Counted from the stretch's first letter, positions 54,160-62,571 are shown. The stretch: 64,000 bases of DNA from Aridibaculum aurantiacum (GCF_017355875.1 NZ_JAFEWC010000001.1:2480001-2544000), one strand, 5' to 3'. Notes: generated by a model not told the origin, from the sequence alone. Numbers and translations are program-made.

Positions 54160-54927
54160 ATGGACAAATTAAGCGTACTAAGTATTGCCGTATCTATTGG
54201 AGGATACCAGGAGTTTCTAAAAAACATTATTGCTAATGCGCTTGAACACAAAAGCGAATATATATGTGTGGCCAATGTACATATGCTGGTGGAAGCGCAT
54301 AATGATCCTGCATTTGCTGAAGTGCTTGAAAAAGCAAATGTGGTAACGCCGGATGGCATGCCACTTACATGGGCTATGAAACTTCTTTATGGTTTTAAGC
54401 AAGACCGCGTAGCCGGTATGGATCTCCTTCCTGATCTTTTACTTAAGGCAGAAGACACACAATTACCCGTGTTCTTTTATGGCGGCACCAAAGAAATGCT
54501 TGATCAGACAAAGCAGTATCTATCAGTTCATTTTCCAAAAGTAGATGTAGCAGGTATGTATAGCCCACCTTTCAGAAAACTTACTGAAGCTGAAAATGAC
54601 GAAGTAGTGAAAATGATCAATGGCTCTGGAGCAGGACTTGTTTTCGTAGCATTGGGTTGTCCTAAACAGGAAAAGTGGATGGCATCGATGAAAGGGAAGA
54701 TACACGCAGAAATGATTGGCATTGGTGGAGCATTGCCGGTAATGGTAGGAATGCAAAAAAGAGCACCACTATGGATGCAAAAAAATGGACTTGAATGGCT
54801 CTTCCGTTTTAGCCAGGAACCAAAAAGATTGTTCAAAAGATATGCAGTAACGAATACGCAGTTTATAATGCTGCTAATAAAACAAATGATGCCATCGAAG
54901 AAGAAGCCTATCCTGGCTCGTTCTTAA
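54160..54927 (+). CDS. WecG/TagA/CpsF-family glycosyltransferase
   Basis: The enzyme transfers a sugar (often an N-acetylmannosamine derivative or glucuronate) onto a lipid-linked acceptor. Family motifs are ICVANVHMLVEAHNDPAF, VVTPDGMPLTWAMKLL, RVAGMDLLPDLL and LVFVALGCPKQEKWM. The 255-residue length fits. It starts after the 290-bp gap and is 19 bp before the initiating phosphotransferase. It probably adds the second sugar to the product of that enzyme (inferred from pairing). Confidence 0.92.
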   Translation: MDKLSVLSIAVSIGGYQEFLKNIIANALEHKSEYICVANVHMLVEAHNDPAFAEVLEKANVVTPDGMPLTWAMKLLYGFKQDRVAGMDLLPDLLLKAEDTQLPVFFYGGTKEMLDQTKQYLSVHFPKVDVAGMYSPPFRKLTEAENDEVVKMINGSGAGLVFVALGCPKQEKWMASMKGKIHAEMIGIGGALPVMVGMQKRAPLWMQKNGLEWLFRFSQEPKRLFKRYAVTNTQFIMLLIKQMMPSKKKPILARS

Positions 54928-54946
54928 AACTTGTAAAAAGAAAAAT

Positions 54947-56338
54947 ATGAACAACAGATTTCTACGCTCTTTACAAGTACTAAACGCATCTATAGATTTT
55001 ATCTCGCTCAATTTTATTTTCCTGGTATGCCTTTACATATTCAGGAAAAGCAACCTGATTGGTCACGAGCAGGAATATCTATATTTTGGTTTTGCACTAA
55101 GCACATTATGGTTAGGAACGGTTGTCTCTACCAATATTTATCATGAGAAGCATATTCTATCTTTTGAAAGTTTTACTAAGGCCACAATAACAGCATACAT
55201 ATACCTGCTGCTTGGCATTAGCATCTATCTTTTCTTTTTCAGAATGATTGCTTTGTCGAGACTTTTCCTTTCTGTTCTTTTTGTTGCATTGCCTATAATG
55301 CTGCTTATCAACCGGTTCTTTTACCTCCATATTTTCCAGTACCTAAAAAGTAAAAGTGCATTGATGAGTAAGGTTATGGTAATTGGTTACAATAATCTTT
55401 CTAAAAAATTGGTTAGTTACTTGGAAGAAGATGGTATAAACAAAGAAATCGTTGGTTTTTGCGAAGAATATGAAAACGTGCATGAACTTTCAGAATATCC
55501 CATCCTTAGTAATATAGGTGGCGCGATGGAAGTTTGCAGGCAACACGGCATCACCGAAATATATTCTACGATTGCCCCAGAACACAACCAGAACATATAT
55601 AAGCTCATACAAACTGCTGATGATAATTGTATAAGGTTCAAAATTGTCCCTGATTTAGGCATATTCATGAACCAAAAAATGCACATTGACTTTTTAAAAG
55701 AAATACCTGTAATGATGCTCCGCAGGGAGCCGCTGGAAGATATTAGCAACCGGCTAAAGAAGCGGTTATTTGACGTGTTTTTGAGTTCGCTGGTGCTGAT
55801 CTTTATTTTGTCATGGCTGATACCACTCATTGCAATAATTCTAAAGTTGGAATCAAAAGGACCGGTGTTTTTTGCACAACCAAGAACAGGCAAAGACAAA
55901 AAAACCTTTATGTGCTTGAAATTCAGAAGCATGCGTGTGAACAGCCAGGCACATGAAAAACAGGCTACGCTCAATGATGATCGTATTACCAAGGTAGGAA
56001 GGTTCCTTCGCAAGACGAGCCTGGATGAGTTCCCACAGTTTATAAATGTATTTATGGGCCAAATGAGCATTGTTGGGCCTCGCCCCCACATGCTGAAACA
56101 TACGGATGAGTACTCACAGATCATTGGAAAGTATATGGTTCGGCAATTCTTAAAACCAGGCATAACCGGCTGGGCACAAGTAAATGGCTTTAGAGGAGAA
56201 ACAAAAACGGTTCACCAGATGCAAAAAAGAGTGGAATATGATCTTTGGTATATGGAAAATTGGAGTATATATCTTGATCTTAAAATGGTATTTTTAACAG
56301 CATACAACATGATCAAAGGAGAAAAAAATGCTTTTTGA
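54947..56338 (+). CDS. Undecaprenyl-phosphate sugar-1-phosphate transferase (WcaJ-like)
   Basis: A polyisoprenyl-phosphate hexose-1-phosphate transferase that starts repeat-unit synthesis. Four N-terminal helices (about 12-125) precede a CoA-binding-like Rossmann domain (SKVMVIGYNNLSKKLVSYLE). A further helix leads into the bacterial sugar-transferase domain (about 265-463), with KRLFDVFLSS, FMCLKFRSMRV, LRKTSLDEFPQF, MSIVGPRPHM and GITGWAQVNGFRG. The full 463-residue WcaJ layout suggests glucose-1-phosphate or galactose-1-phosphate as donor. In this cluster the initiating enzyme comes near the end. It overlaps the TssN-like gene by 11 bp. Confidence 0.94.
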   Translation: MNNRFLRSLQVLNASIDFISLNFIFLVCLYIFRKSNLIGHEQEYLYFGFALSTLWLGTVVSTNIYHEKHILSFESFTKATITAYIYLLLGISIYLFFFRMIALSRLFLSVLFVALPIMLLINRFFYLHIFQYLKSKSALMSKVMVIGYNNLSKKLVSYLEEDGINKEIVGFCEEYENVHELSEYPILSNIGGAMEVCRQHGITEIYSTIAPEHNQNIYKLIQTADDNCIRFKIVPDLGIFMNQKMHIDFLKEIPVMMLRREPLEDISNRLKKRLFDVFLSSLVLIFILSWLIPLIAIILKLESKGPVFFAQPRTGKDKKTFMCLKFRSMRVNSQAHEKQATLNDDRITKVGRFLRKTSLDEFPQFINVFMGQMSIVGPRPHMLKHTDEYSQIIGKYMVRQFLKPGITGWAQVNGFRGETKTVHQMQKRVEYDLWYMENWSIYLDLKMVFLTAYNMIKGEKNAF

Positions 56339-57173
56339 TATGCAGCAGGATCTAGCTTTAGAAAATAACCCGGAAAGGTCAACTTCATTTGCATGGCTTC
56401 ATGCACCTTTTATAATCATTGCCAATCTATCAATCAGTTCTATTCTCTTCTTCCAAAACTTTACTTTAAATAACTGGTATATCACTTTAGCAACGTTGGT
56501 AGTATTATACATCGCGAGTGGAATACTTCATGCAACTTTCCAATCATCTTCCACCGCAACATTCTCTTATAAAACTTCGGCAGGAGTAAGAAAAACCTTA
56601 TTATTTTCTATTGGTAATGCAGTAGCTATAGCAGCGCTTATAAGTTCAATTAACAATCAATTGATATGGCTAAGCATAGTAGCTACTGCATCTTTTTTTG
56701 CTCCTAATTTAATACTTCACACCTATAACTACTTCTTAAACATACCTGTAAAGCAGTACCCGCTTTGGTATAAGCGTAGAAACCTTATTGAAAATAAAGC
56801 GTTCGTCTTCCTAGCCAGTGTCCCGCTCAAAATTAAAGTTGCTCCAAAGTCCAGTGATACAAATCTGTCTACATTTACTTGTACTGCTCCGGCCCAAATG
56901 GAACTGGGTAGAGTTTTTCATTATTTTATCGTACAACAATTACGGGAAGAAGTAGATATAGAAACAGAAGATGAAGCCGGTCAATCTTTTGGTTGGCAGT
57001 TTTACATCAGGACTTTTGGTGGCTACCGGCTAACGCCACTCCACCCAGAAAAAAATCTGTGGGAAAACCAGGTAAAACCCAATGCTACTATTGTAGCTAA
57101 AAGAGTAACAACAGAATTGAACATGAGTTTATCTAACACTTCAATTAAAGAATATGAATTATTTGAACATTGA
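56328..57173 (+). CDS. TssN-like membrane protein (T6SS(iii) component family)
   Basis: A 281-residue protein with four transmembrane segments (about 25-45, 50-70, 88-107 and 112-135) and a cytosolic-looking C-terminal domain. That domain reads APAQMELGRVFHYFIVQQL, GQSFGWQFYIRTFGG and LHPEKNLWENQVKPN, a pattern I recognise from TssN, a protein specific to the Bacteroidota T6SS(iii). This is recall of the family pattern, not a search result. The start overlaps wcaJ by 11 bp (ATG 56340 is an alternative) and the end overlaps the TssO-like gene by 20 bp. No TssB, TssC, TssK, Hcp, VgrG or ClpV gene is in the window. A polysaccharide-related role for this pair is possible. Confidence 0.6.
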   Translation: MLFDMQQDLALENNPERSTSFAWLHAPFIIIANLSISSILFFQNFTLNNWYITLATLVVLYIASGILHATFQSSSTATFSYKTSAGVRKTLLFSIGNAVAIAALISSINNQLIWLSIVATASFFAPNLILHTYNYFLNIPVKQYPLWYKRRNLIENKAFVFLASVPLKIKVAPKSSDTNLSTFTCTAPAQMELGRVFHYFIVQQLREEVDIETEDEAGQSFGWQFYIRTFGGYRLTPLHPEKNLWENQVKPNATIVAKRVTTELNMSLSNTSIKEYELFEH

Positions 57174-57609
57174 GGAAACAAAGAAGAAGAAGCGGCAGTT
57201 TTTTATCCTCTACCTTTCAACCATCTTAGTAATGGGAATCATAGGAACCGCTTTTTTAATTCCGCAGCCAGGATCTAAAGCGGTCGATAAAAAGATTTCC
57301 GCAGAAGAAAATAAAATAAAGGTTTATCCTTCGGCACAACCCGTTCAGCCAGTTGAAGATTATTCTAAAAAGGTAGATTCATTATATGAAGCACTTGAAT
57401 TGAAGAACCAGGAAATTGCAGCACTGGAGCAGAGACTTACTGTGGCGTCTTCTGCTAAACCTACCACAACAACTAATAAAAAAGATTTAGAAGAAATCAA
57501 TTTCCTAAAATGGGCACTTGAATCGCAGAGTGCTGATGTAATTAAACTTAAACGGGAAAATACAAAATTGAAATCGCAGGTAAATGATTTAAGACAATAT
57601 CTCCAATAA
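57154..57609 (+). CDS. TssO-like membrane protein with coiled coil
   Basis: A 151-residue protein with a short basic cytosolic N-terminus (NIEETKKKKRQFF), one transmembrane helix (about 17-36) and a periplasmic tail. The tail forms a predicted coiled coil (YSKKVDSLYEALELKNQEI, then a second helix to the end). This is the size and layout of TssO, normally encoded next to TssN in T6SS(iii). It overlaps the TssN-like gene by 20 bp. On sequence alone many one-helix coiled-coil proteins look similar, so the call depends on the neighbour. Confidence 0.55.
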   Translation: MNYLNIEETKKKKRQFFILYLSTILVMGIIGTAFLIPQPGSKAVDKKISAEENKIKVYPSAQPVQPVEDYSKKVDSLYEALELKNQEIAALEQRLTVASSAKPTTTTNKKDLEEINFLKWALESQSADVIKLKRENTKLKSQVNDLRQYLQ

Positions 57610-57620
57610 TTTTTTTTCTC

Positions 57621-58490
57621 CTACGCTGTCTGTATCATTTCTGACAATTGATTGTAAGGAATATAATTTACAGCATTAATATTTGCGGCTTCCATCTCAA
57701 CACTTTTTCTATCTCCCACTATTCCAAATTTCTGCTCGGCTAGTTCCTCCTGTATATTAAGGATCATTTTTTTAAACTTCAAAAAATTTCCCTCGGCTAG
57801 ATAAGTAAAAATATATTCCGGCTTTTTATTCTTAAGCATACTGATAATGTTCTGCTCAGGAATATTTGTGCCTAAATAAATTATTTTCAGTCCCCGCTCT
57901 TTTAAAATGTAGTACATGCATAACAACATCAGGTCATAATGCTCGTCTTGTGGAAGAAATAATAAGGCAGTACCTAAATTTTTAGTTTCAGGCTTCAATC
58001 TTTCTATTTCGTAAATAATTTTTTTTCTAATAAGCGAAACAGCTATATGCATTTCGTTGTCAGAGCTGGTATAAGAAAGCATGTTAACCTTTTCGAAGAA
58101 AGGAATGATAATGTGGAGCAAAGCAGATGATACAGAATATTTTTTAAAAACAGCGTCAAGTATTGCCTCAAACTCCTCTATATCTGTTTTAAACATACAG
58201 ATCGTCAACCTGTTAATAGCAGCTAGATAAGTATCATCCCGATGCGTTAGAGAGTCTATTTTTTGTTTCAGCGCCTCCTTCGTCATACTGGATAAAACCG
58301 AGATTTTCCAACCGTTATTCTTCAGGATAGCTATATCAAGAAATGTCTCCAATAGGTTGACATCATAAACTCTGTCATTATATTCTGTCCTGGCGGGATT
58401 TGCTATTCCGTACCTCTTCTCCCACATCCTCAAAGTAGCAGCTTTGATTCCGGAGAATTTCTCTATATCGTTTATTGAAAAATATTTCAT
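57621..58490 (-). CDS. MerR-family regulator with B12-binding-like domain
   Basis: Residues 1-70 are a MerR helix-turn-helix (FSINDIEKFSGIKAATLRMW). About 80-160 resemble the four-helix cobalamin-binding bundle and about 165-289 the Rossmann B12-binding domain. CarH-type light sensors use this layout. The usual lower-ligand motif ExHxxG reads DEHYDL here (His184 kept, Gly lost). The helical-bundle EH pair reads MH (His148 kept). Cobalamin binding is therefore uncertain. The gene converges on the exopolysaccharide cluster, 11 bp from the tssO-like stop, and may control it or the DedA gene. Confidence 0.82.
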   Translation of the reverse strand: MKYFSINDIEKFSGIKAATLRMWEKRYGIANPARTEYNDRVYDVNLLETFLDIAILKNNGWKISVLSSMTKEALKQKIDSLTHRDDTYLAAINRLTICMFKTDIEEFEAILDAVFKKYSVSSALLHIIIPFFEKVNMLSYTSSDNEMHIAVSLIRKKIIYEIERLKPETKNLGTALLFLPQDEHYDLMLLCMYYILKERGLKIIYLGTNIPEQNIISMLKNKKPEYIFTYLAEGNFLKFKKMILNIQEELAEQKFGIVGDRKSVEMEAANINAVNYIPYNQLSEMIQTA

Positions 58491-58713
58491 ACCTCCACTT
58501 TGACTTTACACTTACGATGAAACCTGTCACCAGGTTCACAAGATGATAAATTATTTTAATAATTCAAATGGAAGGCAAACATTAGAAGTGAATATTTCTG
58601 CCTTGCAATAAATAGAGATAAATAATGTGCAGGCACTGTGGCAGTTATGGAAATAATCTACAATAATCACACCGGCTGGAATATTTTTTTCATTGGTAAT
58701 CTAAACTTTATAC

Positions 58714-59334
58714 ATGTTGTTGATCGAGACCACGGGAATTATAGAATGGGGAGGGTTGTTCATCATTGCTGCGCTCGTATTTGCAGAAACAGGATTATTA
58801 TTGGGTTTAGCAATACCTGGTGGTGAAACACTTGTGTTTACAGCAGGATTACTGGTGAGTACCAATACATTAGAAACTTCTATCTACGTTCTTGTTCCAC
58901 TTCTCATTGCAATGGCTATTGCTGGCGACCTGAGTGGCTACTACATAGGTCGCAAATTTGGAAAGCGACTCCATGAAAAAGAAGATACCTGGTACTACCG
59001 GAAAAAATATTTTGAAATAGCCAAAGATTACCTGGACAGGCATTCAAAGCTCGCATTGATCCTTGGAAAGTTTCTGCCGGTCATTCGCCCGTTCACGCCC
59101 GTAGTCTCAGGCATGACAGGTGTACCTACCCAACGTTTTATTCCTTTGTCCGTTATCGCCTCTATAACTTATATCACCACTTTTTCAGTAGCAGGTCATT
59201 TCCTGGGACAACGCTTTCCTGTCATCAAAGAATATTTGATCTGGATATTACCGGTCAGCATCATTTTAGCAATAGGTATAATGTACAGCCAGGCAAGAAG
59301 TTACAATAGAAGTCATCGTAAGAGAAAGAACTGA
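58714..59334 (+). CDS. DedA-family membrane protein
   Basis: The 206-residue protein has about five hydrophobic segments and the DedA/SNARE-associated features: ALVFAETGLLLGLAIPGGET near the N-terminus, GDLSGYYIGRKFGKRL, and the conserved KFLPVIRPFTPVVSGMTGV (containing the R-x3-P block). DedA proteins translocate undecaprenyl phosphate or phospholipids between membrane leaflets. A lipid-carrier role would suit the exopolysaccharide cluster next door, although the gene has its own upstream gap (223 bp) and is probably separately transcribed. Confidence 0.92.
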   Translation: MLLIETTGIIEWGGLFIIAALVFAETGLLLGLAIPGGETLVFTAGLLVSTNTLETSIYVLVPLLIAMAIAGDLSGYYIGRKFGKRLHEKEDTWYYRKKYFEIAKDYLDRHSKLALILGKFLPVIRPFTPVVSGMTGVPTQRFIPLSVIASITYITTFSVAGHFLGQRFPVIKEYLIWILPVSIILAIGIMYSQARSYNRSHRKRKN

Positions 59335-59424
59335 GGCGGCTTAAATTTTGAAAATATATACAAGCAAAGGATGCAACGACCGTATAAAAACTATTGTCAG
59401 CTGTGAACACATAAACTAGAGATT

Positions 59425-59682
59425 ATGAGAACGATTGCTTCTGTATGTACTGCTGTTTTATTGTTTGTCGCATGTAGCAGCCTGGAAAAAGAAGTAGAAA
59501 CCTGCGAACCTTCTGACCCTGTTTGCGCCGATGTAGTACCAACCACGGAATTGTGCGCAGCCCATTTCACCCGCTGGTTTTACGACAAAGCCACCAATAG
59601 CTGCAAACAGGTAGGTTATAGCGGCTGTTCGGCTAAAGGTTTTGCCACCAAAGCAGAATGTGAAACATGTAAGTGCAGGTAG
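59425..59682 (+). CDS. Small lipoprotein with BPTI/Kunitz-type domain
   Basis: An 85-residue protein with lipobox FVAC (Cys17). Cysteines at 34, 44, 60, 68, 79 and 82 or 84 follow the Kunitz spacing (BPTI Cys14-x15-Cys30-x7-Cys38 matches Cys44-x15-Cys60-x7-Cys68 exactly). The stretch CAAHFTRWFYD corresponds to the BPTI binding loop and first strand, and VGYSGC to the VYGGC turn. The residue after Cys44, the P1 position, is Ala rather than Lys or Arg, so an elastase-like target is more likely than trypsin. Kunitz domains are uncommon in bacteria. It is likely anchored in the outer or inner membrane. Confidence 0.82.
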   Translation: MRTIASVCTAVLLFVACSSLEKEVETCEPSDPVCADVVPTTELCAAHFTRWFYDKATNSCKQVGYSGCSAKGFATKAECETCKCR

Positions 59683-59706
59683 CGACCGGCTGCCATATTG
59701 ATGTAA

Positions 59707-60186
59707 TTACTTTACAACTGTTACTTCAGCAAATTTTCTGAAGTGCTCAGTCAACCTGCGCTCTATTTTGAAACCATCCGCAACAGTACGTGGCGGCTTA
59801 AAACTTTCTACATTCTTTCTCAGGTATTTTAAAAAAGATGCACCTAACCAGTTTGAATAATAATCCTGCTTTTGATTAGCTGACGTAGGTTCAAAAATGT
59901 ATTGACCCAATTCAACCAGGACACCCATAACCACTCCATACTTCATCCCCATCACCAGGACGTGCCGCATATCAAGCACCTTATTGTTCTTCAACTTCAC
60001 ATAACGCCAGTCAGGCTTTGGCCCACCTTCCGGAGTTACCAGTCCAAAAAGGTAAGAAGGAGTAGGCATCTCAGTTACTATCTCGTACCAGTTCTTGTTC
60101 TTAAAATGTTCTGCCCATTCATCTACAGTCCTGGCTGGCTCGCCGGCAGGTGTAGTATATAACGATGATGTTTTGCTCTTACTCAT
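59707..60186 (-). CDS. Unrecognised 159-residue soluble protein
   Basis: No family recognised. There is no signal peptide. The N-terminal part is Pro/Glu-containing (TVDEWAEHFKNKNWYEIVTE) and seems to lead into mixed alpha/beta structure. A hydrophobic stretch HVLVMGMKYGVVMGVLVELG near residues 75-95 could be a buried helix. The C-terminal third is basic. It converges on the Kunitz lipoprotein gene with a 24-bp gap and is divergent from the phosphatase gene. Confidence 0.65.
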   Translation of the reverse strand: MSKSKTSSLYTTPAGEPARTVDEWAEHFKNKNWYEIVTEMPTPSYLFGLVTPEGGPKPDWRYVKLKNNKVLDMRHVLVMGMKYGVVMGVLVELGQYIFEPTSANQKQDYYSNWLGASFLKYLRKNVESFKPPRTVADGFKIERRLTEHFRKFAEVTVVK

Positions 60187-60276
60187 AATTCAGATACCGT
60201 TCACCGACCGCTCCTAAAAAACTATTCCCCGCCACTCACTCCATAGCTGTATATTGCTTCTACTAATTATCCTAAT

Positions 60277-60777
60277 ATGAAGCGCATAGTATTCTTTTTA
60301 TTGCTTATAAGTTTTTCTCTATTGTCGATCACTGGTGTTTGCCAGCAATCAAATGATGTAACTACAGTTATTATTGTTCGTCATGGAGAAAAGCAAGCCG
60401 GTAATGATCCTGCACTTACATCAGAAGGAATGCAGCGTGCTGAGCGTCTTTCAGCTGTATTTAAAGGGGTAAAACCAGATGAGATATTTTCTTCACCATA
60501 TATCCGCACCCGCCAAACTATTAATCCCTGGGCAAAGGAAGCCGGAGTAGAAATACAGGAATATGATCCAAGGAACCTGGAAAAAATGGCGACATACCTA
60601 CTAAGCCAGGTTAATAAAACTATTGTGGTTGCTGGTCATTCCAATACTAATCCGAGGCTGGTAAACCTGCTATTGCAACAGGAAAAATATAAAGATCTTG
60701 ATGATAGTGAGTACAGCACCATCTATGTGATAACCATCAAAGACAAAAAGGCTACAGATAAAATTGTGACTTACTAA
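60277..60777 (+). CDS. Exported histidine phosphatase (phosphoglycerate-mutase superfamily)
   Basis: A signal peptide (about 1-22, ending TGVC) precedes a branch-1 histidine phosphatase domain. The phosphohistidine motif is VIIVRHGEK (31-39, His36); the second catalytic His is in VVAGHSNTNPR. PALTSEGMQRAERL and SSPYIRTRQTINPW are also typical. The short 166-residue form resembles SixA-like or periplasmic phosphatases. The substrate is unknown. The Cys in the signal peptide is not in a good lipobox. Confidence 0.88.
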   Translation: MKRIVFFLLLISFSLLSITGVCQQSNDVTTVIIVRHGEKQAGNDPALTSEGMQRAERLSAVFKGVKPDEIFSSPYIRTRQTINPWAKEAGVEIQEYDPRNLEKMATYLLSQVNKTIVVAGHSNTNPRLVNLLLQQEKYKDLDDSEYSTIYVITIKDKKATDKIVTY

Positions 60778-60868
60778 GAATAAGCACAAGAGGTGATTAA
60801 TATGAACTTAGAGAGTTTTTGAAGGTACTCCTAAAATTAAATAATCAACCTCACGTCTCTTCTTCCAT

Positions 60869-61591
60869 TTAGCTTCCTTGCGCCAGCCTGCTACCAAACA
60901 CCCGCTTTAGCAGGTCAGTGGTACGTGCTACAGGATTTTGCCTGATCTTCTGTTCTTCTAATCCAAGTTGGTAAAATATACCTGTTAGCGCACGGTCTGT
61001 TACATAGGCTGTAAGATCAGGATTGATCTTGTTAGTGGCAACAAGATTATACGCATTGATAACATCGCCCCAGTACTTGGTAGCATTTACATTTTGCAAT
61101 GAGCGATCAATAACCGGACGAAATGCATTTGTAAGTGCAACAGTTGTTCTGCCTTTGAAGTAGTTGGTTGCAGCAAAATCACCACCTCTTAAAATGTTCA
61201 TCGCATCTGTAATGGTCATCTGCTTTACTGCATCTACAAAAATTCCTCCTGCAGTTTTGGCTGCATCTTCCGCTGCACGATTTAAAGACAAGACAGCCCG
61301 ATCTACCAGGTTACCCATTCCAAGATTGCGCAAAGTAGATTCTACATTGCGTGCTTCTGGTGGTAACAAAATCTTTATAGCTGCATTTTGAAAAAATCCA
61401 TCAACAGCTGAAAGCTGTGATGTAGAGCGACTGGTTCCTACAGTAAGGGCTTCTTTCAAACCCATTGCTATTTCCGTAGTAGAAAGCTCTCCTGTATTGC
61501 CTGCTGCTACGCCTTCTAAAACTTGTCTTGCTGTATCGCAACTTGATAAAGTCATGGTACTTAATGCGAGCAGCAGAATCATCTTTTTCAT
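60869..61591 (-). CDS. DUF4197 lipoprotein
   Basis: A 240-residue protein with lipobox LSSC (Cys18), then a DUF4197 domain: STTEIAMGLKEALTVGTSRS, KILLPPEARNVESTLRNLG, LNRAAEDAAKTAGGIFVDAV and DAMNILRGGDFAATNYFKGR. The family has no known function. It is the downstream member of a tandem pair with the gene at 61725, separated by a terminator-like hairpin, so each copy may be transcribed separately. Confidence 0.88.
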   Translation of the reverse strand: MKKMILLLALSTMTLSSCDTARQVLEGVAAGNTGELSTTEIAMGLKEALTVGTSRSTSQLSAVDGFFQNAAIKILLPPEARNVESTLRNLGMGNLVDRAVLSLNRAAEDAAKTAGGIFVDAVKQMTITDAMNILRGGDFAATNYFKGRTTVALTNAFRPVIDRSLQNVNATKYWGDVINAYNLVATNKINPDLTAYVTDRALTGIFYQLGLEEQKIRQNPVARTTDLLKRVFGSRLAQGS

Positions 61592-61660
61592 CTTGTAAAC
61601 TTTACCTGTTCAAGATGCTAAAGAATCATTCCATGCAGGAAGATGTAGGTAAAATAAAAA

Positions 61661-61690
61661 AACCACTGCTGAAGTGTAGCAATGGTTTTT
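61661..61690 (-). terminator. Terminator of the upstream DUF4197 gene
   Basis: On the minus strand AACCATTGCT pairs with AGCAGTGGTT (plus-strand arms 61661-61670 and 61678-61687, with a G-U pair) and a T-rich flank follows. The A and T flanks could serve both strands. Confidence 0.75.
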
Positions 61691-61724
61691 ACTATTAGCA
61701 AAGAGCAGTAGCTCCTATGTGTTT

Positions 61725-62492
61725 TTATTTTGCACTGAAAACTTTCTTCATCATATCCGTTGTACGGGCAACAGGATCTTTACGTATCTGTAGTTCCTCC
61801 TGTGCAAGTTGGGTAAATATGCCTGCCAGTGCTTTTTCAGTAACATAACCGGAAAGATCAGGATTCACTTTGTCTGTGCTGAAACGGTTGTAGTTAGTGA
61901 ACACGGTGTTCCAATGTTTGGTAGCATCCACCTTTGCTAGTGATTGCTCAATTACAGGACGAAATGCGTTGGTAAGTTCCAGTGTTGTTTTACTTCTTAA
62001 GTATTCAGTTGCTGCGTTATCGCTGCCACGGAGTATTGATGCAGCGTCTGCAAATGTCATTTGTTTGATAGCAGCAACGAAGATGTTTGCAGCACTTTTG
62101 CTTGCATCTTCGGCAGCACGGTTCATGGTAAGAATAGCATTATCTACATGTTTACCCAAACCCATTGCTCTTAACTTTTGCTCAGCCTTTTGTGCTTCTG
62201 CCGGCATCAAAATTTTTAGTGCAGCGTTCCCAAAGAAACCATCCACATTAGAAAGCTTTGCTGAACTTCTTTGAGCGCCTGCTTCCAATGCATCTTTCAA
62301 TCCACTTGCTATATCGGCAGCTGAAAGATTAACTCCTTTTCCTGTAAGTGATTCTATATTTTTTGCAATCGAACTTGAAGAGCTACTATCTTTCCTGACA
62401 GCATCCTTCAGTAAACCTTTAAGACCTTGTGCCTGTATAGATGTAACTGAGGTTGCAATAGCTATAGCAAGTAGAAGATTTTTTTTCATCAT
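61725..62492 (-). CDS. DUF4197 protein with cleavable signal peptide
   Basis: A paralogue of the gene at 60869 (shared blocks such as NRAAEDASKSAANIFVAAIK). The N-terminus is an ordinary signal peptide ending IQAQ rather than a lipobox, followed by a Ser-rich linker and the DUF4197 domain (LSAADIASGLKDALEAGAQR). The product is probably soluble in the periplasm while its paralogue is membrane-anchored. The function of the family is unknown. The start could be either of two adjacent Met codons. Confidence 0.88.
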   Translation of the reverse strand: MMKKNLLLAIAIATSVTSIQAQGLKGLLKDAVRKDSSSSSSIAKNIESLTGKGVNLSAADIASGLKDALEAGAQRSSAKLSNVDGFFGNAALKILMPAEAQKAEQKLRAMGLGKHVDNAILTMNRAAEDASKSAANIFVAAIKQMTFADAASILRGSDNAATEYLRSKTTLELTNAFRPVIEQSLAKVDATKHWNTVFTNYNRFSTDKVNPDLSGYVTEKALAGIFTQLAQEELQIRKDPVARTTDMMKKVFSAK

Positions 62493-62571
62493 GCGAGGTT
62501 GTTTAGAGTTTTGACAAATATAAGTTTGAGCTTTAGCCGCTCTATTGAATTAACGTTTCAGATACAATTTT

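Noticed and set aside
55417-56163. 248-codon minus-strand frame inside the WcaJ-like gene
   Set aside because: Fully antisense to a gene with complete sugar-transferase motifs; the translated sequence has no recognisable family or signal.
41153-57609. Possible recent horizontal transfer of the whole exopolysaccharide cluster
   Set aside because: No integrase, transposase or flanking tRNA duplication is seen, and base composition could not be measured reliably by eye; left open.
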